From Achromobacter pulmonis (GTDB taxonomy: Bacteria; Pseudomonadota; Gammaproteobacteria; Burkholderiales; Burkholderiaceae_B): 64,000 nucleotides of DNA. The stretch is from positions 1 to 64,000 of the forward strand of contig NZ_CADIJV010000029.1 in NCBI RefSeq assembly GCF_902859765.1, read 5' to 3'. The position numbers were made by a program, and so were the translations under genes. The notes beneath the pieces are model-generated. The model worked only from the letters and a program-made list of their open reading frames with translations, had not been told where the DNA came from and did not search any database. Shown piece by piece: positions 45,152-54,042 of this stretch (positions are counted from its first letter, which is position 1; every line of letters begins with the position of its first letter).

Positions 45152-46150
45152 TTACTTTCCCACCGCCGCCTGCATGCGGCTACGCCAGGCGTCGACGGTC
45201 ATGATGGACGCGTTGTCCCACAGACCCTTGGCATCCGGGCCCTGCGCGTAGGTAGGCTCGAACATCTGCCACACCAGCACTTGCGGTTTGTTCTGCTTGA
45301 AGGCGGGCGACTCCAGGTATTCCAGCAGCATGATCCATTGGCCGACGTTGCCGGGCTTCCAGTTCACCGAAACCGGACGGTCCAGCGCATTGGACAGCTT
45401 CTGGGGAAAGCCGAAATACGGCTGCACCATGCTGTGGCCGGTCACGTGTACCGGCGCCGGCGCGTCGTCGATCAGGCTCTGATTGTCGGCCTGGCGGCGC
45501 ACGGTGAAGGTTTCGCGGCCGGCCTGCTTGCGCTGGTCGGGCGTCAGGAACAGTTCGGCCAGGTCGCCATAGCGGCGTTCATTGACCACACTGCCCAGCG
45601 CCATGCCGGTGCCGGGCTTGCCGGCCAGCGTTTTCACGTCCTGCTTGATGCGCTGCGCCAGGGCCTCGGCGGTGGCATCGGCGGCGGCCTGGGTCCAGTG
45701 CTGGTCGGTACGATAGAAGACGTTCTGGCCGCTGTCCTTCAGACGGCGCAGCACGGCTTCGTCATCGATGGTGGCGATGCCGGCGGCCTTGAGCTTGTCC
45801 AGGATGGTCTGGTAGCGCTTCTTGACGTCGGCGCTCAGTGTGGTGCCATCGGGCAGCTTGTCCTGGTAGAACAGGGTCTTGTCGGGCAGCACCAGCACTT
45901 CCAGTTGGATGCCTTTGGCGGCCAGCGCATCGCGGGCTTCGCGCACCAGCCGGGTGGAGGCGTCGATGCCACGCATGTCTACCTGGGTCAGGCTGCCCCA
46001 GCCGGGGAACAACCAGTTGTCCTTGCCCTGGATGACGATGGATGAGGCCTGCTGCGCCTGCGAGACGCCAGCGGCCAGCGCCAGCAGCGCGCCACACAGC
46101 GTCGAAGCGAGGCGCACGCGGCGCGGCGGGCGGAAGGTGAGGGGGGTCAT
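45152..46150 (-). CDS. AlgJ/AlgX-like SGNH-fold acyltransferase, secreted
   Basis: 332 aa from the ATG at 46148-46150, which has AAGGAG nine to ten bases upstream; an ATG 18 bases earlier lacks a ribosome site. A signal peptide ends ...AAGVSQAQQ. SGNH motifs (numbered from the earlier ATG) are LVLPDKTLFYQDKL, the D155/H157 pair in YRTDQHWTQAAAD, and S246 in VTGHSMVQPYFGFP. The DxHW form is that of AlgX. With the adjacent AlgX-like gene it gives two SGNH enzymes for one MBOAT, as in the alginate system. Confidence 0.87.
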   Translation of the reverse strand: MTPLTFRPPRRVRLASTLCGALLALAAGVSQAQQASSIVIQGKDNWLFPGWGSLTQVDMRGIDASTRLVREARDALAAKGIQLEVLVLPDKTLFYQDKLPDGTTLSADVKKRYQTILDKLKAAGIATIDDEAVLRRLKDSGQNVFYRTDQHWTQAAADATAEALAQRIKQDVKTLAGKPGTGMALGSVVNERRYGDLAELFLTPDQRKQAGRETFTVRRQADNQSLIDDAPAPVHVTGHSMVQPYFGFPQKLSNALDRPVSVNWKPGNVGQWIMLLEYLESPAFKQNKPQVLVWQMFEPTYAQGPDAKGLWDNASIMTVDAWRSRMQAAVGK

Positions 46151-46187
46151 GCTTGCGGACTCCTTCATGGGTATGTGCGGGCGCGGT

Positions 46188-48917
46188 TCAATACGACAGG
46201 GTCAGGTTGATGAACAACCCCTTGGCCCGGTCGGCCTGGCCGCCGCCGATGTTGAAGCGGTATTGGGTGGTCAGGTCCAGGTACGAACGCGGCGCGTTGT
46301 AGTGGTCTTCGCGGAACCAGTAACGCAGATTGAAGCCGGGGCCGGCGCCCATCGACCACGAGGAGCCGTCGCCCAGCTGGCCATACGAATCCGAGCCATT
46401 GATGTCCAGGCCGACCATGCGGTTCTTGTTCCAGAGCCAGTCGACGCCCACCACCGCGTAGGGGAAGAACACCAGGCGGTCGCTGATCGCGTCCATCCGG
46501 TAACTGCGGCCCACGCGCAATTCGCCGGCGCCGAAGGCCTGATCGCGCTTGATCTTGCCCGAGGTCTGGTCGGTGTCGGCGCCGGTGGCGTTGTTGCGCT
46601 TCCAAAGGCGCGCCGACATGTCCTGCCAGGAATAGCCCGCCTGCACGTAGCCTTCCATGGTGAACCAGTCGGGACGGTCGATGCGCAGCGTGGTGCCTTC
46701 GTACAGTCCATACGTGACATAGGCAAGCCAGCCGCCGCTGCCGGCGTCGGTCTTGTAGTAGGCAGTCTGGTTGCTGCGGTTCAGGCCGCAGCGCAGGTCC
46801 GCCGGCGCCGGGCTGAACGTGCCCTTGCGCGTGGCGGTTCCCAGGTTGAATTGGCGCTCCAGGCCGAAAGTCAGGCCGACCTCGGTGGACGGCGTGAAGC
46901 GCATGCCCAGCGAACCCACGGTGGTGGGGATGCCGGAAATACCCTGGTTCGAGGTCTCGGCCACATTGATGGTGCCACCGCAGGGGTCCGACACGGTCTG
47001 GCTGGTGGTCCTGCCGCCTTTGTTGTAAAGCGTGTTGGACAGGCGCCCATACAGCTCGAACGTGCGGGTCGAGGAGTTCAGGAAGTCGGCTGGCCGCCAG
47101 AAAATCTCGGCCGTGCTGAACACGGCGTCGCCCGGCACGGTGATGGCCGCGCCGCCCAGTCCGGAGGATGCCGGCCGGGCCCCCCGGTAGCCGGCCGAGA
47201 CGTAGCCGCCCCATTCGCGCGACAGCCCGGCAACGCCGCTGCGGGTGTCGAAACGCTGCTGCGGTGTCAACGGCAGCTTGCCGGCATCGGCTTCGTCGAT
47301 GGCCTGCTTCAGTTTTTCCACCGCGCCGCGCTTATCGCCGACGCCGGACAGCGCATAGCCTTCGTCCAGTATCACGGTCGGCGGTGCCTTGCCGGTGGCG
47401 CGCGCGGCCTGGAAGTCCTGCAGCGCCAGCCCGGGCTGGCCCATGCGCTGGTGCAGGTAGCCGCGCTGCATCAGCAGGGCGGGGTCGTCGGGCTGTGCCG
47501 CCAACGCTGCGCCCATGCGCCGTTCGGCTTCCGCCAACTGCGCCGCATTGCCGGCGGCCAGCGCGGTGGTCAGCAGGCGCTGGAACTCCTTGTTGGCAGG
47601 GTCCTGTTCGGCCGCCTTGCGCGCCAGGGCAATCGCTTCCTGGTAGTCCTCGCGCGCATAGGCGGCATAAGCCTGGGCGGCCGGACCGCCGCTGCCGGCG
47701 GCATCCGAGGGCAGCAATTCGCATGACGTGCCGTAAGGGGTATCGCGGCAGTCCTGCAAGGGCGCGGGGTAATTGGCCAGTGTCAGCGTGGCCGGCACGG
47801 CGGGGGCCGAGCGGGCCCGCTTGCGGCGGGCCGTGGCGGCTTCGTCGTTGTTGCCGAGCGGCGCCAGCAGGGCCAGCGCGCGCTGGGTTTCGCCGCCGGC
47901 AAGTGCGGCGTCGGCGGCGATCAGGCGCACGTTGCGGCGCTGGTCGTCGTCCAGCCAGTCCTGCTTGAGCGCGGCGTCGAAGTCGGCATTGGCCTGCGCC
48001 GTCTTGCCCTGGCGCTGACGCAGGTAGGCACGCATCACCAGCGCGACGGTGTTTTCATCGTCCTGCTTGAGCGCGTCGGTGGCGGCATCCTCGGCCGCGG
48101 CCAGCTGGTTGTCCAGCATCAACGCGGTCATCAGCAGCAGGCGGTGGCTGGCGGTGTCGGGGGCCAGCGCCACGGCCTGGCGCGCCAAAGGCACGGCATC
48201 GCCGGGGCGATTGGCGATGAGCGCCTGATAGCCCTGTTCGGCCGGTTTGATCGCCAGGCGGCGCTTCATGGTGGTGCGGCGCGCCGTCAGGTCGTTCTTG
48301 TTGGGGGCGCCCAGCGCGATGGCCTTGTCGGCGGCAGCCTCGGCCTCGGCATATTTGCCCTGGGCTTCCAGCGCATCGAGCCACAGCATGGCCCAGGCGC
48401 CTTGCTTGGGATCGATGCGGAAGGCTTGTTCGGCGCCGCGCTGCGCGGCCGGATAATCGGCGCGGTTGTAGTCGGCGTAGGCGCGCGTGGCGATCGGAAA
48501 GCCGCGGCGGTAGGCCGAGGTGGTGGCGGGCGTGGCGCCCGTGGCCGGCTGCGCACCGCGCGGCCGCAGATTGGCGCGCGCCTGGCGCAGCGCCGGCGTG
48601 TCGAGGCCGCTCTTGATGGCGTCGGCCGCGGCCTGGTCGGCTTCGCGCAGCTTGCCCTGCTTCTGCAGCGCGTAGATCAGCAGCAGGCGCAGGCGCTCGA
48701 CGTCCGGACGCAAGGCGATGGCGGACTCGGCTTGATGCTGCGCCTGAACGTAATTGCCCGCATCGTAGCTTTTGTAGCCTTCGTCGGCGAACTGGTAGGC
48801 GGCGCCTTCCAGCGGCGCCTCGGCGGCGCGCGGCGCCGACTGGGCGGCGGCGGGCCCGGCGTGGCCGGCGCAGGCCAGCGCGGCGGACAGCAGGAACGAA
48901 CGGGTCAGTGGCTTCAT
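46188..48917 (-). CDS. nfrA: NfrA-like outer-membrane TPR/β-barrel glycan exporter (phage N4 receptor family)
   Basis: 909 aa. A signal peptide (ending AGPAAAQ) is followed by many TPR-like helical repeats (for example GNYVQAQHQAESAIALRPD and ADYPAAQRGAEQAFRIDPK) to about residue 580, then a C-terminal β-barrel domain with the NfrA C-terminal phrases LSREWGGYVSAGYRG, VFFPYAVVGVDWLWNKNR and the final aromatic YRFNIGG...FINLTLSY. In E. coli NfrA exports the NGR glycan and is the phage N4 receptor. It overlaps the NfrB-like gene by 4 bp, so the two proteins are made together. Confidence 0.87.
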   Translation of the reverse strand: MKPLTRSFLLSAALACAGHAGPAAAQSAPRAAEAPLEGAAYQFADEGYKSYDAGNYVQAQHQAESAIALRPDVERLRLLLIYALQKQGKLREADQAAADAIKSGLDTPALRQARANLRPRGAQPATGATPATTSAYRRGFPIATRAYADYNRADYPAAQRGAEQAFRIDPKQGAWAMLWLDALEAQGKYAEAEAAADKAIALGAPNKNDLTARRTTMKRRLAIKPAEQGYQALIANRPGDAVPLARQAVALAPDTASHRLLLMTALMLDNQLAAAEDAATDALKQDDENTVALVMRAYLRQRQGKTAQANADFDAALKQDWLDDDQRRNVRLIAADAALAGGETQRALALLAPLGNNDEAATARRKRARSAPAVPATLTLANYPAPLQDCRDTPYGTSCELLPSDAAGSGGPAAQAYAAYAREDYQEAIALARKAAEQDPANKEFQRLLTTALAAGNAAQLAEAERRMGAALAAQPDDPALLMQRGYLHQRMGQPGLALQDFQAARATGKAPPTVILDEGYALSGVGDKRGAVEKLKQAIDEADAGKLPLTPQQRFDTRSGVAGLSREWGGYVSAGYRGARPASSGLGGAAITVPGDAVFSTAEIFWRPADFLNSSTRTFELYGRLSNTLYNKGGRTTSQTVSDPCGGTINVAETSNQGISGIPTTVGSLGMRFTPSTEVGLTFGLERQFNLGTATRKGTFSPAPADLRCGLNRSNQTAYYKTDAGSGGWLAYVTYGLYEGTTLRIDRPDWFTMEGYVQAGYSWQDMSARLWKRNNATGADTDQTSGKIKRDQAFGAGELRVGRSYRMDAISDRLVFFPYAVVGVDWLWNKNRMVGLDINGSDSYGQLGDGSSWSMGAGPGFNLRYWFREDHYNAPRSYLDLTTQYRFNIGGGQADRAKGLFINLTLSY

Positions 48918-50614
48918 GGGGGCGTGGGTTTGTCGTCGGAGCGCGCTGGCGCGTTGTCGGCCGCCTGGCCTCCTTGCTGGAAATGGATGGCCTCTTTCAG
49001 CGTGCCTTCATCTAGCCAGCCCTGTTCCATCAGGATCTCGCCCAGCGGCCGCTTGTCGCGTGACTGGATTTCCAGCGCGCGCGATAGTTTGTCTTCATCG
49101 ATCGCCTGCCAGGACAGGAGCAATTCCCCCAGGCGCTGGCGTTGTTGCGCCAGTTGGTCAGTCGAGGGGAAGTCGTGCATGGTCTTGTCCCAGGCCAGCC
49201 GCTTGCCGGTGATCAGGTGGCCGATGAACAGCTTCCAGGCGCGCGCCGCGGCCATGGCATTGATGAAGTTGCCGACGATCATGCGCGGGATCGACAGCAG
49301 CGCGTGTTCCCAGCCGTACATGCGGCCGACGAAGTAGCCGCGCTGTATCACCCGCAGCAGCAGGGCCACCGCGTTGATCCACATCAGCGTCACCAGCCAG
49401 CCGCCGGGACGGAAGTACGACGGGTAGTAGACGGTCCACCAGCCGAACAGGTCGGCCAGGTAGAACAGGAAGAAATTGGCCAGCAGCAGGTATGCCAGGA
49501 TCGCGATGAACGACGTCACCAGGCCCTTGCGGTCGCGGAACAGCAGGTACTTGGTGGCCAGCGAACCGGTCCAGCCGACCTGTTGCCAGCCCTGCAGCCC
49601 GATGCCCAGCGTCCAGCGCGCCTTCTGCCGATAAGCCGTGCGGAAGGTGTTGGGAAAGTACTCCCGCACGCCCAGCGGCATGTGGATGGCGGAGACCTTC
49701 TCCTTGCCCAGCCCGAACCAGGCGCGGCGCCGGGTCACGTACTCGACGCCGAACTTGCCGAAGATCTGCCGCATGCCGCGCTGCGCCAGGCGCGCGCCGA
49801 TGTCATAGTCCTCGGTCAGCGTGTCGGTATTGAAGGGCTGGTTGTTGGTCTCGGCGGCCAGCTCGACCAATGCGCGGCGCGAAAAGCAGGTGCCGACCCC
49901 GGCCGACGGCACCATCTTCGACATGCTCTCGCGCACGACCAGGTCCTTGGTGTGCCATTCGGCGAATTCGTCCATGTAGGTGCCGGCCACCAATTCGTAC
50001 CAGTGGCGTTCCAGCGATGTCACCGGCAACTGGATGAAGTCGATGCGCGGCAGGAGATAGTTGTAGTACTTCAGTTCCAGCGGGTGCAGCACGTCTTCGC
50101 TGTCGTGCAGGATGACGCCGGCGAACGGCACCGGCTGCCTCGCGTCCTGGGCGAAGATGGCCTGCACGATCCAGTTCAGGCAGTCGGCCTTGCAGGTCGG
50201 GCCATCGTGCGGCACTTCCACCCGTATCAACTGGCGGTAACGCCGCCGCATGCGCTCGACTTCCTTGATGGTGCGCGCATCGTTCCGGTAGGTGCCGGCG
50301 AAGATCATGTAGTTCTTGTACTCGAGCGTCGACACCATCGTCTCGAGCATCGAGGCGATGACGTCGTACTCGAGCCAGGCGGGCACCATGATCGCCAGTG
50401 GCTGCTCTTGCTTGGTGCGCAGTTGCGACGCCGTCAGCGGCGTATAGCGGCGCTTGATCGTCAGCGAACGCCGCAATTCGCGCACCCAGTACCAGGCATC
50501 GATGAACAGGTCATCCAGGCTCGACAGCAGGATGATCACGCCGACGACGGCGGTCACGATCTCAAGGCCGCGGTAATAGTCGGCGATGAGATAGGGCCAA
50601 TAAAGCGAGGACAT
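48914..50614 (-). CDS. nfrB: NfrB-like membrane glycosyltransferase with C-terminal MshEN c-di-GMP module
   Basis: 566-aa processive family-2-type glycosyltransferase. N-terminal TM helix; catalytic motifs DSED (171-174), TED (267-269) and QxxRW (330-334); then a block of TM helices (about 360-460). The C-terminus contains two 24-residue MshEN motifs exactly 5 residues apart: RLGELLLSW... (494-517) and PLGEILMEQ... (523-546), the arrangement known to bind c-di-GMP in MshE and NfrB. It polymerises an exopolysaccharide, probably from UDP-ManNAc made by the neighbouring WecB, and is expected to be switched on by c-di-GMP. Confidence 0.9.
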   Translation of the reverse strand: MSSLYWPYLIADYYRGLEIVTAVVGVIILLSSLDDLFIDAWYWVRELRRSLTIKRRYTPLTASQLRTKQEQPLAIMVPAWLEYDVIASMLETMVSTLEYKNYMIFAGTYRNDARTIKEVERMRRRYRQLIRVEVPHDGPTCKADCLNWIVQAIFAQDARQPVPFAGVILHDSEDVLHPLELKYYNYLLPRIDFIQLPVTSLERHWYELVAGTYMDEFAEWHTKDLVVRESMSKMVPSAGVGTCFSRRALVELAAETNNQPFNTDTLTEDYDIGARLAQRGMRQIFGKFGVEYVTRRRAWFGLGKEKVSAIHMPLGVREYFPNTFRTAYRQKARWTLGIGLQGWQQVGWTGSLATKYLLFRDRKGLVTSFIAILAYLLLANFFLFYLADLFGWWTVYYPSYFRPGGWLVTLMWINAVALLLRVIQRGYFVGRMYGWEHALLSIPRMIVGNFINAMAAARAWKLFIGHLITGKRLAWDKTMHDFPSTDQLAQQRQRLGELLLSWQAIDEDKLSRALEIQSRDKRPLGEILMEQGWLDEGTLKEAIHFQQGGQAADNAPARSDDKPTPP

Positions 50615-50632
50615 GAGCGGGCGCGGCCTGGT

Positions 50633-52846
50633 TTACGGGCGGTCCTGTTTCTTCCTGCGGCTGGCGCGCGTGGCCAGGATCAGGATCAGGATCAGCGCCA
50701 GCAGCGCCACGCTGATCGCGGGCACGCCCCACGAGATATAGCGGCGCCATTCGAAGAATGCGCTCTCGCCGGCGCCGGGCGGATGACTGGCGTCGGGGTT
50801 GGCGCTGTCGATCCAGGCCACCGGGCCGGTGGCGCCGATCAGCGCGACGTTGCCGCGATTCAGCACGAACGGCGCGTCCGGCATGCCGGCCTGCTGGCCC
50901 AGGGTGTGCCATAGCACGCCGTCCTGGCCGCTGGCGCTGATCACCTCGGCGGAACTCAGGTGCTCCAGCCCGGAGATGTCCAGCCACGTCGTGTTCCTGC
51001 CGTCGATGCGCAACTGCTTGCGGTCGGTGACGGTCACCATTGGCTTGGCGCCTTCCACCGGCACCTCCATGGCCAGGAACGGGCGGGTTGGCTTGACCGC
51101 CTGGCCGGCGGGCGCCACCGACAGTTCGGCGCGGGCGGTCGAAATGCCGCTGGCCGAGGCGATACCGATCAGGCGCTTGAGGTTGGCGGGCGCGTCCGCC
51201 AGGTAGCTGTCGGGCACGATCACCTGCGGCGAGCCCGCCAGCAGGGGCAGCAGGCCGACGAAAGTGCCATCCGGCTCGGCCTTTTCCGGCTTCACGTAGC
51301 TGGTCGGCAGTACGTTTACCGGATAGCCCTGGGGAATCTCATTGCAGTCGACCGAAACCGGCTGGCGCTGGAACGTGACGCGCACCGCGTTGGTGACGCC
51401 AAGCGCATAGCCGGGGACGCGCGCGGTCAGGCGCTCGGGGCGGCCGTCGGCGTCCAACTGCTTGGCGGCCAGCAGGATGCCGTTCCAGAAGACCGACGCC
51501 ACCGGCCGTGTCGACGATGCGCCGGGCGCGGCCGACACGTCCATGACCAGTTCGCCGGGCATGCGCCCATCGGCCGAGACCGCGGCCAGCGGGAACGTGG
51601 TGGTCCAATCGCCGCTGGCGACGACGTTGAAGCTGTTGGGCGAACCGCCCAGCGCCGTCAGGCGCAGGCCGCCATCCTGGAAGGTCTGCGGCGGCATCGC
51701 GGCCTTGACCTGTACCTGGCGCGTCACCAGGATACGGCGCCAGGCGCTGTCGAAGGCGCCCGCGCCCTGCGCGCCGGCATCGGCGGCCAATGCGATCACG
51801 GCCTGCCGGCCCATCGCGGCCAGGCGGATTTCCTTCGACCGCAGGTCGGCGCCGGCCAGCGGCACGCGCCGCTCGCGCCAGGACCGGAAGGCCGCCGCGG
51901 CGTCGGCGTCGCTGGCCAGTTGCGCCTGCAGCGCGTCCAGCGCCTCGTTCAACTTGGCGCGCAGCGCGGCGTCGGCGATCACCACGTCACCGGCGACGGC
52001 GGGCGCGCCCATCACCAGCAGCGCGCCGATCTCGGCGGCGTTGGCGATCTTGTGCGTGCCGTTGTCGGCCAGCGACACGAACGCGGGGATCTGCGCCAAT
52101 CCGGTGGGAGCCTGCAAGCCGCGCGTGTCGATCTCGTCGCCCACCGACGGGAAAGCGCGGACCGCCACGCGCTTGCCGGCCCGTTCCAGCGCCACCCCGA
52201 CGCGCCAGGCGCTGTCGAAGGCCTGTTGGTCGAGCTTGGCGCCGCCGACGATCAGGGTCGGCTTGCCCGGCAGCGTGCCCCAGGCGTCATCCAGATTGCC
52301 GATGGCCGAGGCGTCGTAACGATAAGTCAGGCGTGTTTGCGGCGAGATGGTCAGCGCATTCGCGGTGGCGCGATTGCTCTCGCAATGGCGCAGCGCGATT
52401 TCCGATTGCCAGTCCACGCCCACCCGCAGGAAGCCGGTCTCGCGGCCACGCGGGTCGACCGTGTAGCCGTGTGCGATGCGGCCATCGCCGTCGGCGATGC
52501 GCTGCGCATTCAGCGGTACACCGTCGGCCCACAGCACCAGACTGGTGCGACCCGGTTCGCCCTTGGTGTACTTGGCGTCGAAGTTCAAGGTGGCGTCGGC
52601 TATCGGCACGCCGCGCGGCACCGGCAGGTAGAACTCCTGGCGCGCATCGCTGTTACTCAGGACGACCGGCTCAGTGATCCCGAGATCGGCCAGCGTGGTG
52701 TTGCGCGTGACCCAATCATCGCCCTGCAATTGCCGCAGCGCGTCGCCGGCCGGGCTGGCCATCGCGCCCAACGGCACCAGCAGGCCCGCAGCCATGAGCG
52801 TGCGACAGAGCGCCAGGGCGGCGGGAAGGGAAGTGGGTTTGGGCAT
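50633..52846 (-). CDS. BcsB-like periplasmic exopolysaccharide protein
   Basis: 737 aa from the ATG at 52844-52846, preceded by CAGGAG; an ATG 36 bases earlier has no ribosome site. It has a signal peptide, a large periplasmic β-rich part resembling BcsB (paired carbohydrate-binding and ferredoxin-like domains: EFYLPVPRGVPIADATLNFD, PTLIVGG, and later VSVDCNEIPQGYPVNVLPTS) and one C-terminal TM helix (ISWGVPAISVALLALILI). In cellulose systems BcsB guides the nascent chain. No BcsA is present; its partner here must be the NfrB-like enzyme 18 bp downstream. Confidence 0.85.
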   Translation of the reverse strand: MPKPTSLPAALALCRTLMAAGLLVPLGAMASPAGDALRQLQGDDWVTRNTTLADLGITEPVVLSNSDARQEFYLPVPRGVPIADATLNFDAKYTKGEPGRTSLVLWADGVPLNAQRIADGDGRIAHGYTVDPRGRETGFLRVGVDWQSEIALRHCESNRATANALTISPQTRLTYRYDASAIGNLDDAWGTLPGKPTLIVGGAKLDQQAFDSAWRVGVALERAGKRVAVRAFPSVGDEIDTRGLQAPTGLAQIPAFVSLADNGTHKIANAAEIGALLVMGAPAVAGDVVIADAALRAKLNEALDALQAQLASDADAAAAFRSWRERRVPLAGADLRSKEIRLAAMGRQAVIALAADAGAQGAGAFDSAWRRILVTRQVQVKAAMPPQTFQDGGLRLTALGGSPNSFNVVASGDWTTTFPLAAVSADGRMPGELVMDVSAAPGASSTRPVASVFWNGILLAAKQLDADGRPERLTARVPGYALGVTNAVRVTFQRQPVSVDCNEIPQGYPVNVLPTSYVKPEKAEPDGTFVGLLPLLAGSPQVIVPDSYLADAPANLKRLIGIASASGISTARAELSVAPAGQAVKPTRPFLAMEVPVEGAKPMVTVTDRKQLRIDGRNTTWLDISGLEHLSSAEVISASGQDGVLWHTLGQQAGMPDAPFVLNRGNVALIGATGPVAWIDSANPDASHPPGAGESAFFEWRRYISWGVPAISVALLALILILILATRASRRKKQDRP

Positions 52847-52881
52847 GGGAACTCCTGGCGGAACACTCAGGTCGGGAGGCA

Positions 52882-54042
52882 TCAGGCCGGCGTGCCGGTG
52901 GCCGCGCCGTAGGGATCGAATTCCGAGACGGCGCGGCCGCAGAGCGCATCGACAATACGCGCGCTGGCCTTGCCGTCTCCGTACGGGTTGATACGCCGCG
53001 AAAACGCGGCATGCAGCGTGGGATCGTCGAGCAGTCGGTTGACCTCAGTGACGATGCGCTGCCTGTCTGTGCCCACCAGCGCTACCGTGCCGGCCCGCAC
53101 CGCTTCCGGGCGCTCGGTCACGTCGCGCATCACCAGCACGGGCTTGCCCAGATACGGCGCCTCTTCCTGTACGCCGCCGGAGTCGGTCAGGATGAGATGG
53201 GCGCGCTGCATGAACCAGACAAAATCGAGATAATCCAGCGGATCGATCAGGTGGACCCGCTCCAGCCCCGCCAGATCGGCCATCACGACATTGCGCACCT
53301 GCGGGTTCAGGTGCACCGGATAGACGATCTGCAGGTCTTCGCGGCGGGCCAGCTCGGCCAGCGCGGCACAGATGTTCTTGAAGCCGCCGCCGAAGCTCTC
53401 GCGCCGGTGGCCGGTCACCAGCATCAGTCGGCGTTGCGGGTCGAGCCAGTCGTAGCGCGTGGCTAGCCCGCGCGCCAGTGGCCCATCGGGGGACAGCTTG
53501 GCGCAGGTCATGGCCAGCGCGTCTATGACGGTATTGCCGGTCACGGTGATGCGGCCGGCAAGGTTCTCGCGCAGCAGGTTGCCGCGCGATTCGGCGGTCG
53601 GCGCAAACAGCCAGTCGCCGATTGCGTCGACCACGCGGCGGTTCATCTCTTCGGGAAAGGGCATGGCCAGATTGCCGGTGCGCAAGCCCGCTTCGACATG
53701 GCCGATGCGGACGCGTCGATGGAAGGCGGCCAGCGCACAGGCCGAGGCGGTGCTGGTATCGCCATGCACCAGCACGTAATCCGGCTGTTCCGTCGCCAGT
53801 ACCTCGTCCACCCGGCTGATCAGGCGCGCGTACAGGCCGTTCAGGGTCTGGTTGGACACCATGACGTCCAGATCGTGCTGCGCGCGCAGATCGAACAATG
53901 CCAGCACCTGATCCAGCATCTGGCGGTGCTGGCCGGTCACGCATACCACGCTGTCCAACTGCGACTCATCCTGCAAGGCAGCGACCAGGGGAGCCATCTT
54001 GATCGCTTCTGGACGCGTTCCGAATATGGAAAGTATCTTCAT
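52882..54042 (-). CDS. wecB: UDP-N-acetylglucosamine 2-epimerase (non-hydrolysing)
   Basis: 386-aa enzyme interconverting UDP-GlcNAc and UDP-ManNAc. Family motifs are KILSIFGTRPEAIKMAPLV at the N-terminus, VHGDTSTASACALAAF, GHVEAGLRTGN, VTGNTVIDAL, HRRESFGGGF and TDSGGVQEEAPYLGKPVLVMRD. It is the first gene of the exopolysaccharide operon, so precursor supply is co-expressed with the synthase. The wecB-nfrB-nfrA association implies a ManNAc-containing polymer, as proposed for E. coli. Confidence 0.95.
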   Translation of the reverse strand: MKILSIFGTRPEAIKMAPLVAALQDESQLDSVVCVTGQHRQMLDQVLALFDLRAQHDLDVMVSNQTLNGLYARLISRVDEVLATEQPDYVLVHGDTSTASACALAAFHRRVRIGHVEAGLRTGNLAMPFPEEMNRRVVDAIGDWLFAPTAESRGNLLRENLAGRITVTGNTVIDALAMTCAKLSPDGPLARGLATRYDWLDPQRRLMLVTGHRRESFGGGFKNICAALAELARREDLQIVYPVHLNPQVRNVVMADLAGLERVHLIDPLDYLDFVWFMQRAHLILTDSGGVQEEAPYLGKPVLVMRDVTERPEAVRAGTVALVGTDRQRIVTEVNRLLDDPTLHAAFSRRINPYGDGKASARIVDALCGRAVSEFDPYGAATGTPA

